From positions 181,957-245,956 of the forward strand of contig NZ_FOVW01000008.1 in the NCBI RefSeq assembly GCF_900115305.1: a DNA stretch of 64,000 nucleotides, given 5' to 3'. Shown piece by piece: positions 26,078 to 35,371 of the stretch (position 1 is the stretch's first letter; each line of letters opens with the position of its first letter). Source of the DNA: Algoriphagus ornithinivorans (GTDB lineage Bacteria > Bacteroidota > Bacteroidia > Cytophagales > Cyclobacteriaceae). The position numbers and the translations under genes are program-made. Under the pieces are notes generated by a model that was not told where the DNA came from, searched no databases, and saw only the letters and a list, made by a program, of their open reading frames with translations.

Positions 26078-29000
26078 ATGTATATTATTTTCGATACCGA
26101 GACCACCGGTTTACCCCGAGATTACAATGCCCCCATGTCCGATGTGGACAACTGGCCCCGACTGGTTCAATTAGCTTGGCAACTTCATGATGCTCAGGGT
26201 AAACTGATCTCCAACCATAATTACATCGTCAAACCAGAGGGTTTTACTATACCCTATAATGCCGAAAAGGTTCATGGTATTTCTACCAAACGAGCTTTGG
26301 CAGAAGGACATGACCTGAAAGAGGTCTTGGCGATTTTTGAAAAGGATGTAGCTGGGGCTAAGCATCTCGTCGGTCATAATATCGAGTTTGATATCAATGT
26401 GGTCGGTTCAGAATTTATCCGGGCTGAATTGCCCATGCCATTAACGGCCAATCCACTCGACACGAAGGATATTTCCACTGAATTCTGTGCGATCCCCGGC
26501 GGTAAAGGAGGCAAATTCAAATGGCCTACCCTAACTGAATTACATCAAAAACTATTCGGAGAAGGATTTGGGGATGCACACGATGCAGCTTATGACGTAG
26601 ATGCAACCGCCCGATGCTTTTTTGGATTGATTACGCAGGGTGTACAAAAGCCAGAAGAGGGTGTAGCCGTTTCAGAAGTAATCTACGAAGCCCCCAAACT
26701 TGCTGAAGCAAATTTTGCGCAGGCTAAAGACAGCCAAAAAGCCGCTGCTAAAGATGTACTCAAGCAAGCTGGAAAAGCAGATATTTCTGACTTGGTGGAT
26801 GTCCCATTCACCCATTTGCACGTTCATACGCAATATTCAGTTCTACAAGCAACCTCAGAAATCCCGGCTTTGGTTGCAAAGGCAAAATCCATGAATATGC
26901 CAGCTATAGCGATGACTGATCATGGCAATATGATGGGCGCTTTCCACTTTGTCAAAGCTGCTATGGGAGCAGAGATCAAGCCGATTGTTGGTTGCGAATT
27001 TAACCTCTGCAGAGATCGAAAAAACAAAGGGCAAAAAGACGATGGTTTTCAAACTGTTTTAATTGCAAAAAACAAGGCAGGCTATCATAATCTGGCAAAA
27101 TTAGCCTCCTACGCGAATATTGAAGGCTTTTATTATGTTCCGAGAATAGACAAGGAAGTTCTTGTGCAGTACAAGGGCGACTTGATTGCCACCACCGGAG
27201 GGCTTTGGGGAGAGATTCCATTTTTGATTTTGAATGTGGGCGAAACTCAAGCAGAGGAAGCATTTATCTGGTGGAAAGAGCAGTTTGGCGATGATTTTTA
27301 TGTAGAGCTCAATCGACATGGAATCCCGGAAGAAGAAAAAGTCAATGAGGTACTCTTAGAATTTGCCAAGAAATATAATGTGAAATATTTCGCTGCCAAT
27401 AACACCTATTACAATGATAAAGCGGATGCAAAAGCCCATGATATTTTGCTCTGCGTCAAGGATGGGGAATTGGTAGAAAAGCCCAAAAAATACGTAGGCA
27501 AGCGAGGACGGGAGTTTCGCTACGGCTTCCCGAATGACGAGTTTTACCTCAAATCTCCAGAAGAAATGAAAAAACTTTTTGCAGATCTTCCGGAGGCCAT
27601 TGAGTGCACCCAAGAAATTGTCGAAAAATGTGAAGCCTACAAGCTGGCCAGGGAGGTTCTTCTCCCCAAATTTGACATTCCTGAAGAATTCAAAGATCCG
27701 CAAGATGATGTAGATGGCGGTAAGCGTGGAGAAAATGCCTATCTCCGTCACTTGACTTATGAAGGTGCCAAAAAACGCTACTCTGAGATCACTCCTGAGA
27801 TACAGGAACGATTAGACTTTGAGCTGGCTACCATTGAAAACACCGGATATCCGGGTTACTTCCTCATTGTTCAGGACTTCACCCGAGCTGCCCGGGAAAT
27901 GGGCGTTTCGGTGGGACCCGGAAGGGGTTCGGCAGCAGGATCCGCAGTGGCTTACTGCATCGGAATCACCAATGTGGATCCGATTGAGTACGATCTCCTT
28001 TTTGAGAGATTCTTGAACCCAGACAGGGTTTCACTTCCTGATATTGATATTGACTTTGATGATGAAGGTAGAGGAAGAGTTATTGACTATGTCATCAAAA
28101 AATACGGTTCCAATCAAGTCGCTCAAATCATCACCTATGGTACCATGGCGGCAAAATCAGCGATTCGGGATACCGCAAGGGTGCTCAATCTGCCCTTAGC
28201 AGAGGCTGGACGTCTTGCCAATCTAGTTCCGGACATCAAGTTGAAAGTACTATTCGAACTAGCGAAAAACCGAGCTGCTCTCTCTGAGAAACTGAAAGGT
28301 CAGGGAGAGTTGATCCAAAAAGCTGAAGAATTGCTTCGGGTTGCTCAAGGGCAGGATGAATCTGCGAAAACGGTCAATCAGGCAACAGTTTTGGAAGGCT
28401 CAGTAAGAAATACCGGGATTCATGCCTGTGGGGTAATCATTACGCCAGACGATATCACCAATTTCGTTCCTGTCGCATTGGCCAAGGACTCCGATATGGT
28501 TTGCACTCAGTTTGATAACTCGGTAGTAGAATCAGCCGGATTGCTGAAAATGGACTTTTTGGGTTTGAAAACCCTCACCCTGATAAAAGATGCGATCAAA
28601 ATCGTCAAAGAACGTCATGGCATAGAACTGGATGCGGATGTTTTCCCGATAGATGATGAAAAGACCTATGAGCTATTTCAGCGAGGTGAAACAGTCGGCA
28701 TTTTCCAATACGAAAGTCCCGGCATGCAGAAGTACATGCGTGAGCTGAAACCTACCGTTTTTGCGGATTTGATTGCCATGAACGCACTTTATAGACCAGG
28801 ACCTTTGGCCTACATTCCTTCTTTTATTAAAAGGAAGCATGGATCCGAACCGATCACCTACGATCTGGAGGACATGAAGGAATATTTGGAGGAAACCTAT
28901 GGAATTACGGTTTATCAGGAACAGGTAATGCTTCTTTCACAAAAACTGGCTGGCTTCACCAAAGGTGAGGCAGACGTACTTCGTAAAGCCATGGGTAAAA

Positions 29001-30364
29001 AGCAGAAAGATGTCTTGGATAAAATGAAACCCAAATTCATCGATCAGGCTGCAGCGAAGGGGCATGAACCTAAAAAACTTGAAAAAATCTGGACTGACTG
29101 GGAAGCATTCGCTTCCTATGCCTTCAACAAATCCCACTCCACCTGTTATGCTTGGATTGCCTATCAAACAGCCTACTTAAAGGCGCATTATCCTGCCGAA
29201 TACTTAGCCTCAGTTTTGAGCAACAACATGAATGATATCACGCAAGTGACTTTTTTCATGGAAGAATGTAAGCGGATGGCTATCCCGGTATTAGGACCGG
29301 ATGTCAATGAATCCAAAAATGGCTTCACTGTAAATGCCGCAGGAGAAATCCGCTTTGGAATGGCAGCAATCAAAGGTGCAGGCTCAGCGGCAGTAGATGA
29401 AATCATCAAGGAAAGAGAGAAGAACGGCCCTTTCAAAAACATCTTTGATTTCGCCAAAAGAGTGAACTCCAGAGCCTTGAATAAGAAAACCATGGAAGCC
29501 TTAGCCATGGCTGGAGGATTTGATTGCTTTCCTGAACATCACCGCAGACAATACCTGGAAGCTCCGGATGGAGATGTGACTTTGATCGAAAAGGCCGTGA
29601 AATATGCACAAAAGGTGCAGCAGGAAGAAGAAAGTGCGCAAGTGAGTTTGTTTGGCGGAAGTAGTGGTAGTATGGATATTCCACTTCCTTCAGTTGCCCC
29701 TATGGAGCCATTTTCTCAATTGCAGCAATTGAACATAGAAAAAGAGGTAGTAGGCCTATATATTTCCGGTCACCCGCTGGATCAATACCGTTTGGAAATT
29801 GAGTCATTTACCAATGCTTCCTTGCCTGACCTGAATGATTTGGAAACTTTACGTAGCAAGAAAGAAATCAGGCTTGCCGGATCAGTTTCCTCTTTCGCTC
29901 ATAGAACCACCAAAAACGGGAAACCTTTTGGAACCTTGAGTTTGGAGGACTATCAGGGAGGCTTTACCTTCTTTTTGTTTGGAGAGGATTATGTGAAGTA
30001 TAAGGAATACTTCATGACAGGTTGGTTTTTGTTTATCAAAGGAGAAGTCGGACAGAAGCGCTGGGATGAAAATTCCTTGGAGTTTAAGATCAATAGCATC
30101 ATGTTATTATCTGAGGTCAGAGGAAAAATGATCAAAGGCCTTCGGGTAAATATTGACTTGGATGATCTGACTTTAGACTTGATGGAGAAACTGGAGGGAA
30201 TCACTCAGAAATACAAAGGAGAGGCAAAACTCTATTTCGATGTAATCGATAGAAAAGAGAATATCAGCCTTGAATTATTTTCTAAGAAGTTCTCTATTGA
30301 CCCAAGTGCTGAAATGATCAAAGAACTAAAGGAAATACCTGAAATAGTCTATAAAGTAGAGTAA
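26078..30364 (+). CDS. dnaE: DNA polymerase III alpha subunit with N-terminal exonuclease domain
   Basis: A 1428-residue replicative polymerase. Residues 1-185 form a DEDDh 3'-5' exonuclease: DTET (Asp6, Glu8), HNIEFD (Asp105) and HDAAYD (His168, Asp173). A linker leads to the PHP domain from about 243 with HLHVH and TDHGNM metal motifs intact. The polymerase core has GPGRGSAAGS, PDIDIDFDD near 655 and KMDFLGLKTL near 825, the catalytic aspartates. The HhH and OB-fold regions follow (about 1260-1340). E. coli DnaE is about 1160 residues and has no exonuclease; here proofreading appears fused in cis. ATG at 26078 starts right at the exonuclease strand. Confidence 0.95.
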   Translation: MYIIFDTETTGLPRDYNAPMSDVDNWPRLVQLAWQLHDAQGKLISNHNYIVKPEGFTIPYNAEKVHGISTKRALAEGHDLKEVLAIFEKDVAGAKHLVGHNIEFDINVVGSEFIRAELPMPLTANPLDTKDISTEFCAIPGGKGGKFKWPTLTELHQKLFGEGFGDAHDAAYDVDATARCFFGLITQGVQKPEEGVAVSEVIYEAPKLAEANFAQAKDSQKAAAKDVLKQAGKADISDLVDVPFTHLHVHTQYSVLQATSEIPALVAKAKSMNMPAIAMTDHGNMMGAFHFVKAAMGAEIKPIVGCEFNLCRDRKNKGQKDDGFQTVLIAKNKAGYHNLAKLASYANIEGFYYVPRIDKEVLVQYKGDLIATTGGLWGEIPFLILNVGETQAEEAFIWWKEQFGDDFYVELNRHGIPEEEKVNEVLLEFAKKYNVKYFAANNTYYNDKADAKAHDILLCVKDGELVEKPKKYVGKRGREFRYGFPNDEFYLKSPEEMKKLFADLPEAIECTQEIVEKCEAYKLAREVLLPKFDIPEEFKDPQDDVDGGKRGENAYLRHLTYEGAKKRYSEITPEIQERLDFELATIENTGYPGYFLIVQDFTRAAREMGVSVGPGRGSAAGSAVAYCIGITNVDPIEYDLLFERFLNPDRVSLPDIDIDFDDEGRGRVIDYVIKKYGSNQVAQIITYGTMAAKSAIRDTARVLNLPLAEAGRLANLVPDIKLKVLFELAKNRAALSEKLKGQGELIQKAEELLRVAQGQDESAKTVNQATVLEGSVRNTGIHACGVIITPDDITNFVPVALAKDSDMVCTQFDNSVVESAGLLKMDFLGLKTLTLIKDAIKIVKERHGIELDADVFPIDDEKTYELFQRGETVGIFQYESPGMQKYMRELKPTVFADLIAMNALYRPGPLAYIPSFIKRKHGSEPITYDLEDMKEYLEETYGITVYQEQVMLLSQKLAGFTKGEADVLRKAMGKKQKDVLDKMKPKFIDQAAAKGHEPKKLEKIWTDWEAFASYAFNKSHSTCYAWIAYQTAYLKAHYPAEYLASVLSNNMNDITQVTFFMEECKRMAIPVLGPDVNESKNGFTVNAAGEIRFGMAAIKGAGSAAVDEIIKEREKNGPFKNIFDFAKRVNSRALNKKTMEALAMAGGFDCFPEHHRRQYLEAPDGDVTLIEKAVKYAQKVQQEEESAQVSLFGGSSGSMDIPLPSVAPMEPFSQLQQLNIEKEVVGLYISGHPLDQYRLEIESFTNASLPDLNDLETLRSKKEIRLAGSVSSFAHRTTKNGKPFGTLSLEDYQGGFTFFLFGEDYVKYKEYFMTGWFLFIKGEVGQKRWDENSLEFKINSIMLLSEVRGKMIKGLRVNIDLDDLTLDLMEKLEGITQKYKGEAKLYFDVIDRKENISLELFSKKFSIDPSAEMIKELKEIPEIVYKVE

Positions 30365-30452
30365 GAGAAGTGAATTCGGTATTTGCCTATGACTCATAGA
30401 CAAAAAATGATAAGTGGTAGGAACTAATTACTGATTGATTAACTTTCTCTCA

Positions 30453-30460
30453 TATATTTG
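30453..30460 (+). promoter_or_regulatory. -7 promoter element of trxA
   Basis: TATATTTG matches TAnnTTTG, 31 nt upstream of the trxA ATG. A TTG lies 15 nt further upstream, closer than the usual spacing. Confidence 0.5.
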
Positions 30461-30491
30461 AATAAAAGAATCGAACTAAACGAATTATACA

Positions 30492-30812
30492 ATGGGAAAA
30501 GCAATCGAAATCACCGACGCTAATTTTGAAGATGTAATCAAATCCGATCAGCCAATTCTGGTTGATTTTTGGGCTGAATGGTGTGGACCTTGTAAAATGA
30601 TCGGACCAGTAGTTGAAGAATTGGCCGGTGATTACGAAGGGAAAGCAGTAATCGGAAAAGTGGATGTAGACTCTAACCCAGGAGTTGCTCAGGCATTTGG
30701 CATCCGTTCTATTCCAACCTTATTGTTCTTCAAAGATGGACAAATCGTAGATAAGCAAGTAGGCGCAGTGCCTAAGGCAGTATTAGCTCAGAAATTAGAC
30801 GCTCAGTTATAA
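30492..30812 (+). CDS. trxA: Thioredoxin
   Basis: A 106-residue thioredoxin with active site WAEWCGPCKMIGP (Cys31, Cys34) and the cis-proline loop RSIPTLLFFKDG. There is no signal peptide, so it acts in the cytosol as a general disulfide reductase, supplying for example ribonucleotide reductase and peroxiredoxins. It has its own promoter element and is followed by an intrinsic terminator, so it is a single-gene unit. Confidence 0.96.
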   Translation: MGKAIEITDANFEDVIKSDQPILVDFWAEWCGPCKMIGPVVEELAGDYEGKAVIGKVDVDSNPGVAQAFGIRSIPTLLFFKDGQIVDKQVGAVPKAVLAQKLDAQL

Positions 30813-30833
30813 GTAGCATCTTTCTAAAATTTG

Positions 30834-30863
30834 AAGCCACGGAAAAATCCCGTGGCTTTTTTT
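30834..30863 (+). terminator. Intrinsic terminator after trxA
   Basis: Stem AAGCCACGG / CCGTGGCTT (30834-30842 and 30850-30858), 7-nt loop, followed by a T-run to 30863. It starts 21 nt after the trxA stop. Confidence 0.88.
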
Positions 30864-30877
30864 ATATTCGACTCTAG

Positions 30878-31933
30878 ATGAATGAAAAAATAATTTCTCT
30901 TTCTGAATTTTTCGATTTAAGAGCCTCGATACCTATTCTGGACGCCCGAAGCGAAGGAGAATTTGAGCAAAGCTATATACCCGGGGCGCAGAATCTCCCT
31001 ATTCTAAACAATGAAGAAAGAATTGTAGTCGGGACTCTTTATAAAAATAAAGGCAGTGAAGCGGCTACCTTAAAAGGTTTTGAACTGGTCGGCCCTAGAT
31101 TTCATCTTATCCAAAAAGAAGCAATTCAACAATTCCCCGAGCGAAAAGTCCTACTCTACTGCTGGCGAGGAGGAATGAGATCTCAGATTTTATCTTGGCT
31201 ATTGGGAATGGTAGGGTTCGAAGTGTATCGCTTAAAAGGTGGCTACAAAACCTATAGAACTTTTACATTTGAAGAGGTTCGAAAACCTCGTACACTCATC
31301 GTATTAGGCGGAAAAACAGGTTCCGGAAAAACACTGTTACTAAAGAAGCTCTCTAAAAGTGGGGAACAAGTTATTGATTTGGAAGGCCTGGCAAGGCATA
31401 AGGGATCCTCATTTGGTGCGATAGGGCAAAAGCCTCAACCTACTGTGGAGCAGTTTGAAAACCTGATGGCCGAGCAATTACTTCAAATGAATATTCTTCA
31501 AACCATCTGGGTGGAAAACGAAAGCCGAAAAATTGGAAGGATTATTATCCCTGATCATTTTTTTCAGCTAATGCTTGAGGCACCCCTGATAGATATTTTC
31601 AAGACAGATGAGGAAAGAATAGCGCATATTGCTGATGAATACGGGAAACTTCCCAAAGAAGAATTGATAGCTGCCGTTAAGCGATTGAAGAAAAAATTAG
31701 GAGGACTAAGAACGGAGCAGGCAATTGAAGCAATCCAGTCAGGAGACCATGCAGCTTGGATTCAAAATCTCTTAATTTACTATGATAAGGCTTACGAATA
31801 CGACCTTAACCGACATCCCAACGAAAAAACGTATTCATTGGACTTGAGCAACAAAAACATTCTCCAGCAAATAGAGCTTTTAATTCAAACCAAATCCAAG
31901 ATCCATGGAAACTCAAGCAACCCGATTAACTGA
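30878..31933 (+). CDS. mnmH: tRNA 2-selenouridine synthase
   Basis: A 351-residue enzyme (SelU/YbbB) that replaces sulfur with selenium at the wobble 2-thiouridine of tRNAs using selenophosphate. The N-terminal rhodanese domain carries YCWRGGMRS with the catalytic Cys near residue 93; the C-terminal half has a P-loop GGKTGSGKT near 145 that binds the geranyl or selenophosphate intermediate enzyme site. It overlaps selD by 29 bp, so the selenium donor and its consumer are coupled. No selA, selB or tRNA-Sec is seen in the window. Confidence 0.93.
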   Translation: MNEKIISLSEFFDLRASIPILDARSEGEFEQSYIPGAQNLPILNNEERIVVGTLYKNKGSEAATLKGFELVGPRFHLIQKEAIQQFPERKVLLYCWRGGMRSQILSWLLGMVGFEVYRLKGGYKTYRTFTFEEVRKPRTLIVLGGKTGSGKTLLLKKLSKSGEQVIDLEGLARHKGSSFGAIGQKPQPTVEQFENLMAEQLLQMNILQTIWVENESRKIGRIIIPDHFFQLMLEAPLIDIFKTDEERIAHIADEYGKLPKEELIAAVKRLKKKLGGLRTEQAIEAIQSGDHAAWIQNLLIYYDKAYEYDLNRHPNEKTYSLDLSNKNILQQIELLIQTKSKIHGNSSNPIN

Positions 31934-32945
31934 ATGGAGCGAAGGCTCAGGTTGTGGGTGCAAAATCGCTCCTGCCATTCTTGATCAAATACTCACCACC
32001 AGTAATTCATTTAACCAAACTGATCCCAAACTATTGGTTGGTAATTCCGGCAAAGACGATGCAGCAGTATATCAGGTTTCGGAGGATATCGCAATCATCA
32101 ATACCGTTGATTTTTTCACACCTATAGTCGATGACCCATTTGATTTTGGAAGAATAGCTGCGGCTAATGCCATTTCTGATGTTTATGCGATGGGAGGAAA
32201 ACCAATTTTTGCCAATGCAATCTTGAGCTGGCCTGTAGAAAAACTAGCTCCCGAGCTAGCAGCAAAGGTCCTAGAAGGAGCTAAAAGTATTTGTAAAACC
32301 GCGGGAATTGAACTGGCAGGAGGGCATAGCATCGCTGCCAAAGATCCGATATTTGGACTCTCGGTCAACGGAATAGTTCATCCGAGAAAAATAAAAACCA
32401 ACAAAGGGGCAAAAGCTGGAGATCTGATATTTTTGACTAAACCACTGGGAATAGGTGTTTTGGCCACCGCCCTCAAGCGTCAAAAAATTAAAGAGACGGA
32501 TTATCTCAACTTACTGGATACTGCCTGTAGATTGAATCAAATTGGAGCAGTTTTAGGAAATCATGAGGAAGTTCATGCCATGACAGATGTGACTGGTTTT
32601 GGATTGCTGGGCCACTTGATCGAAATGGCAGAAGGTGCAGGACTTTCGGCAGAAATAGAAATTGAAAGACTACCCTTAATTGAAGGAATACAAGATTATA
32701 TCAATCAATTCATTTTCCCTGATAATACGTACAGAAATTGGAATGCTTTTAATTCCAAAACAGAAGGTGTGAAAGGAATGGATTTGGTCAAACTTTGCGA
32801 TCCTCAGACCAGTGGTGGTTTGTTGATTGCTGTTGCACCGGAGAATCAGACTTGGTTTGAAAATACCTTACAAGCGGAAAATCAGGTAGCCTGGGAAATA
32901 GGAAAGTTTACTGAAAAACTGGATTTTACAGTAAAGGTAAGCTAG
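31905..32945 (+). CDS. selD: Selenide, water dikinase
   Basis: A 346-residue enzyme making selenophosphate from selenide and ATP. The glycine-rich N-terminus GSGCGCKIAP carries the catalytic Cys17 and Lys20 in the same numbering as E. coli SelD; the active site is Cys, with no in-frame TGA. Metal/ATP motifs GKDDAAVY, DFFTPIVDDPFDFG and MTDVTGFGLLGH are present. The start lies inside the end of mnmH (29-bp overlap), which supports a dedicated role in tRNA selenation. Confidence 0.95.
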   Translation: METQATRLTEWSEGSGCGCKIAPAILDQILTTSNSFNQTDPKLLVGNSGKDDAAVYQVSEDIAIINTVDFFTPIVDDPFDFGRIAAANAISDVYAMGGKPIFANAILSWPVEKLAPELAAKVLEGAKSICKTAGIELAGGHSIAAKDPIFGLSVNGIVHPRKIKTNKGAKAGDLIFLTKPLGIGVLATALKRQKIKETDYLNLLDTACRLNQIGAVLGNHEEVHAMTDVTGFGLLGHLIEMAEGAGLSAEIEIERLPLIEGIQDYINQFIFPDNTYRNWNAFNSKTEGVKGMDLVKLCDPQTSGGLLIAVAPENQTWFENTLQAENQVAWEIGKFTEKLDFTVKVS

Positions 32946-32991
32946 GAGTTCATAGGCTTTTGTAACTTGATTCCAATCAAACCTAGCCAAA

Positions 32992-33891
32992 ATGAACCTC
33001 AAACTCTGCTTCCTGCTCTTTTTGCTTCCATCTTTATTTGCCATGTCCCAAGTCCCTGCCTCCATTGAAAGTGAATTAGTCATTTTAAATGTAAATACCC
33101 TGGAGGAAAAGGTTGTTTTGAGGGAAAAACGGCATTTTGAAGCTCCTAACTGGACCCGGGATGGAAAACATTTATTAATCAATGCTGACGGAAAGCTGGA
33201 AAAAATTGATTTAAATGGAAATAAGCTAGGCTTAATCTTCCCGGATCAAATTACCCGCATCAACAATGACCATGGATTGAGTTTTGATGGAAAAACCATT
33301 GTCTTCAGTAAAAATGAGGAAGGCATGGGCTCCCGGATTTATACGATTCCTGCAAAAGGAGGAAAAGCCAAACTTATCACTCCCAAGTATCCGAGCTACT
33401 GGCATGGTATCAGTCCTGATGGCAAAACGCTCGTGTATTGTGCAGAAAGAGATGGGGCATGGGATGTCTGGGCGATTTCAACTCAAGGAGGCACGGAAAT
33501 CAGGCTAACTGATTCTGAAGGCTTGGACGATGGACCCGAATATTCTTATGATGGACAATGGATCTACTTCAACAGTCACCGAACTGGCAGAATGCAAGCC
33601 TATAGGATGAAGCCAGACGGGTCTCAGCAAGAGCAGCTAACTTTTGATGAGTTGGATAATTGGTTCCCTCACCCTTCCCCAGATAATAAGAGCGCTGTGA
33701 TTATTTCCTATCTAGAAGATCAAAAGGGAGCCCATCCTTTTGGGAAGGATGTGAAGCTCCGGTTACTGGATGTGGAAAGCAAAACACTCAGAGACCTTAC
33801 TCCAGTTTTTTATGGAGGTCAAGGCACCATTAATGTACATTCTTGGTCTCCGGATGGAGATTGGATAGCTTTTGTGAGGTATTATCGTTAG
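32992..33891 (+). CDS. TolB-like periplasmic beta-propeller protein
   Basis: A 299-residue secreted protein (signal peptide ending near FAMSQ) made of TolB/WD40-like repeats: RDGKHLLINADGKLEKIDL, SPDGKTLVYCAERDGAWDVWAI, SYDGQWIYFNSHRTGRMQAYRM and SPDGDWIAFVRYY. These are the PD40 type repeats of TolB and oligopeptidase propellers. There is no catalytic domain, so it may be a binding or scaffold protein in the periplasm. It starts 46 nt after selD. It is probably not the Tol-Pal TolB itself. Confidence 0.75.
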   Translation: MNLKLCFLLFLLPSLFAMSQVPASIESELVILNVNTLEEKVVLREKRHFEAPNWTRDGKHLLINADGKLEKIDLNGNKLGLIFPDQITRINNDHGLSFDGKTIVFSKNEEGMGSRIYTIPAKGGKAKLITPKYPSYWHGISPDGKTLVYCAERDGAWDVWAISTQGGTEIRLTDSEGLDDGPEYSYDGQWIYFNSHRTGRMQAYRMKPDGSQQEQLTFDELDNWFPHPSPDNKSAVIISYLEDQKGAHPFGKDVKLRLLDVESKTLRDLTPVFYGGQGTINVHSWSPDGDWIAFVRYYR

Positions 33892-33918
33892 GAAAATGAG
33901 GGTGAAACTGAAATTATA

Positions 33919-34476
33919 TCAATGCCCCAGATTAGATACCCCACCAGAAACCATAAACTTCATGACATCTGAGCTTTTCACTCCATGGAGAGGTTTGACC
34001 TTGTCCTTTGGTACTAAAAACACATTCCCGGACACATTATAGCTGTGTGGAAAGTAAACAGCTATCAAATCAGGTTCGCCAATTTCGGACATATCTTCCT
34101 GAGTTATAAAACCCAATCGTGAAAGTGTATCCGATATCTGAACAATGACAGGAGAGCTAAATTTCTTTTTATCTCCCACAAAAGCCCCCATCAAATCCTT
34201 AATAGAAGTATAAAGTAGATTCACCAATGGAATCTTAAATACTCCTCTTTCAAACCATTCAAAAAAAGGTTTGGTAAAGAATAAACTTGCCAGATATCCA
34301 ATAAAAGTAATCAAGCCTAAAACCATTAAGATGCCAATCCCTGGAATAGGCACAGGAATCAAATTGTCTAAGAAGACAAAAATGGCATAGATCACATAAA
34401 TCGTAACGGCTAACGGAGTAATGAATAATAGTCCTCTCAGAAAGTAGGACAGAATTCTTTTATAAGTGAATCCCAT
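33919..34476 (-). CDS. DUF502 family membrane protein
   Basis: A 185-residue protein with two N-terminal transmembrane helices (about residues 10-32 and 45-67) and a soluble domain with the family pattern IPLVNLLYTSIKDLMGAF, VFLVPKDKVKPL and MKFMVSGGVS. DUF502 proteins are widespread in bacteria and plants; their function is not established. Convergent with the TolB-like gene. It lies downstream of the DUF1080 gene with a 60-nt gap. Confidence 0.85.
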   Translation of the reverse strand: MGFTYKRILSYFLRGLLFITPLAVTIYVIYAIFVFLDNLIPVPIPGIGILMVLGLITFIGYLASLFFTKPFFEWFERGVFKIPLVNLLYTSIKDLMGAFVGDKKKFSSPVIVQISDTLSRLGFITQEDMSEIGEPDLIAVYFPHSYNVSGNVFLVPKDKVKPLHGVKSSDVMKFMVSGGVSNLGH

Positions 34477-34536
34477 GGATTTAGATCTAGAAAAGATTAG
34501 AATTACTAATTCATCAAGTACGAATACTCAAAGGTA

Positions 34537-35163
34537 TCAATCCAGCAATTTAATCTTCACACTTCTATAAAAAATCACTGATTCTGGATCATGGGCTTGT
34601 AAAGCAATGGTTCCCCTATCAAACTTCTTCTCTCCAGCGCTGGCAGGCCTGTCGGCATCTTCAGACTCATCATATTCCATGACTACCTGATCATTGATTT
34701 TGACAGTAGCCTGATCTCCTTTGACAATAATATGGTAAGTATACCATTCGCCATCATTCACATATACTTCTCTTACATCATTGAAAGAATAAAGGCTTCC
34801 TGATTTTCTCCAGTCAGAATGTGATTGATTGACTTGCACTTCATATCCTTTTTCAGGCCAACCTTTTTCTTGATAAGCAGTATGGATAAAAATTCCTGAA
34901 TTGGCTTTAGGCATTGTTTTTACCTCTACCATCAATTCAAAATTCTCAAATTCATGATCTCCCACCGGTCCCACATAAAAAGCATGTGCTCTGGGTCCAT
35001 CCACTTTAATGACACCATCCACTACTTGAAAGGAATTCGGATTTTCAGAGACTTTCCATCCATCCAAATTCTTCCCGTTGAATAATTCAATCCATTCTGT
35101 CGATTGAGCAAATGACAAAGAGCAAATGAGCAGAAAGGTTAAAAATAAGCTTAGTTTTTTCAT
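34537..35163 (-). CDS. Secreted DUF1080 (3-keto-disaccharide hydrolase) domain protein
   Basis: A 208-residue protein with a signal peptide (LICSLSFAQS) and a single concanavalin-like DUF1080 domain: WIELFNGKNLDGWKV at the start, NSGIFIHTAYQEKGWPEKGYEVQV in the middle and GTIALQAHDPESVIFYRSVKIK at the end. Family members hydrolyse 3-keto-glycosides and are often secreted by Bacteroidota. No oxidoreductase partner is next to it, so its substrate is unknown. It occupies the position where nqrF would be expected, on the same strand, but after a terminator. Confidence 0.88.
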   Translation of the reverse strand: MKKLSLFLTFLLICSLSFAQSTEWIELFNGKNLDGWKVSENPNSFQVVDGVIKVDGPRAHAFYVGPVGDHEFENFELMVEVKTMPKANSGIFIHTAYQEKGWPEKGYEVQVNQSHSDWRKSGSLYSFNDVREVYVNDGEWYTYHIIVKGDQATVKINDQVVMEYDESEDADRPASAGEKKFDRGTIALQAHDPESVIFYRSVKIKLLD

Positions 35164-35324
35164 CTGTTTATAAATTGTTTTTTAGAGGTCAGATGGAATG
35201 CCCAAGATAATAATCCCCCTCTGTGAGATTTTTCCTAATGGGCATTTCATAGGGATACAATTAAGGTTTGATCTATGAATATACGATCACAATCAGCAGC
35301 TATCCAAACCGCTGGAAAAACAAA

Positions 35325-35352
35325 AAAGGCTCTGAATTCCTCCAGAGCCTTT
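35325..35352 (-). terminator. Intrinsic terminator after nqrE
   Basis: Stem AAAGGCTCTG / CAGAGCCTTT (35325-35334 and 35343-35352) with an 8-nt loop and a T-run on the minus strand. It starts 19 nt after the nqrE stop and ends the nqr operon without nqrF. Confidence 0.88.
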
Positions 35353-35371
35353 CCTATTCTATTTGATGATA

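Noticed and set aside
30878..32945. Selenocysteine codon in selD or mnmH
   Set aside because: The SelD active-site position is a Cys codon and both frames are free of in-frame TGA.
32941..32987. Nested inverted repeats GCTAGG/CCTAGC and TTGATT/AATCAA between selD and the TolB-like gene
   Set aside because: Arms are only 6 bp, the outer loop is long, and there is no T-run, so it is not a convincing terminator or RNA structure.
35197..35246. 8-bp inverted repeat AATGCCCA / TGGGCATT in the gap upstream of the DUF1080 gene
   Set aside because: The loop is 34 nt, there is no T-run and no known riboswitch feature; it may be chance.
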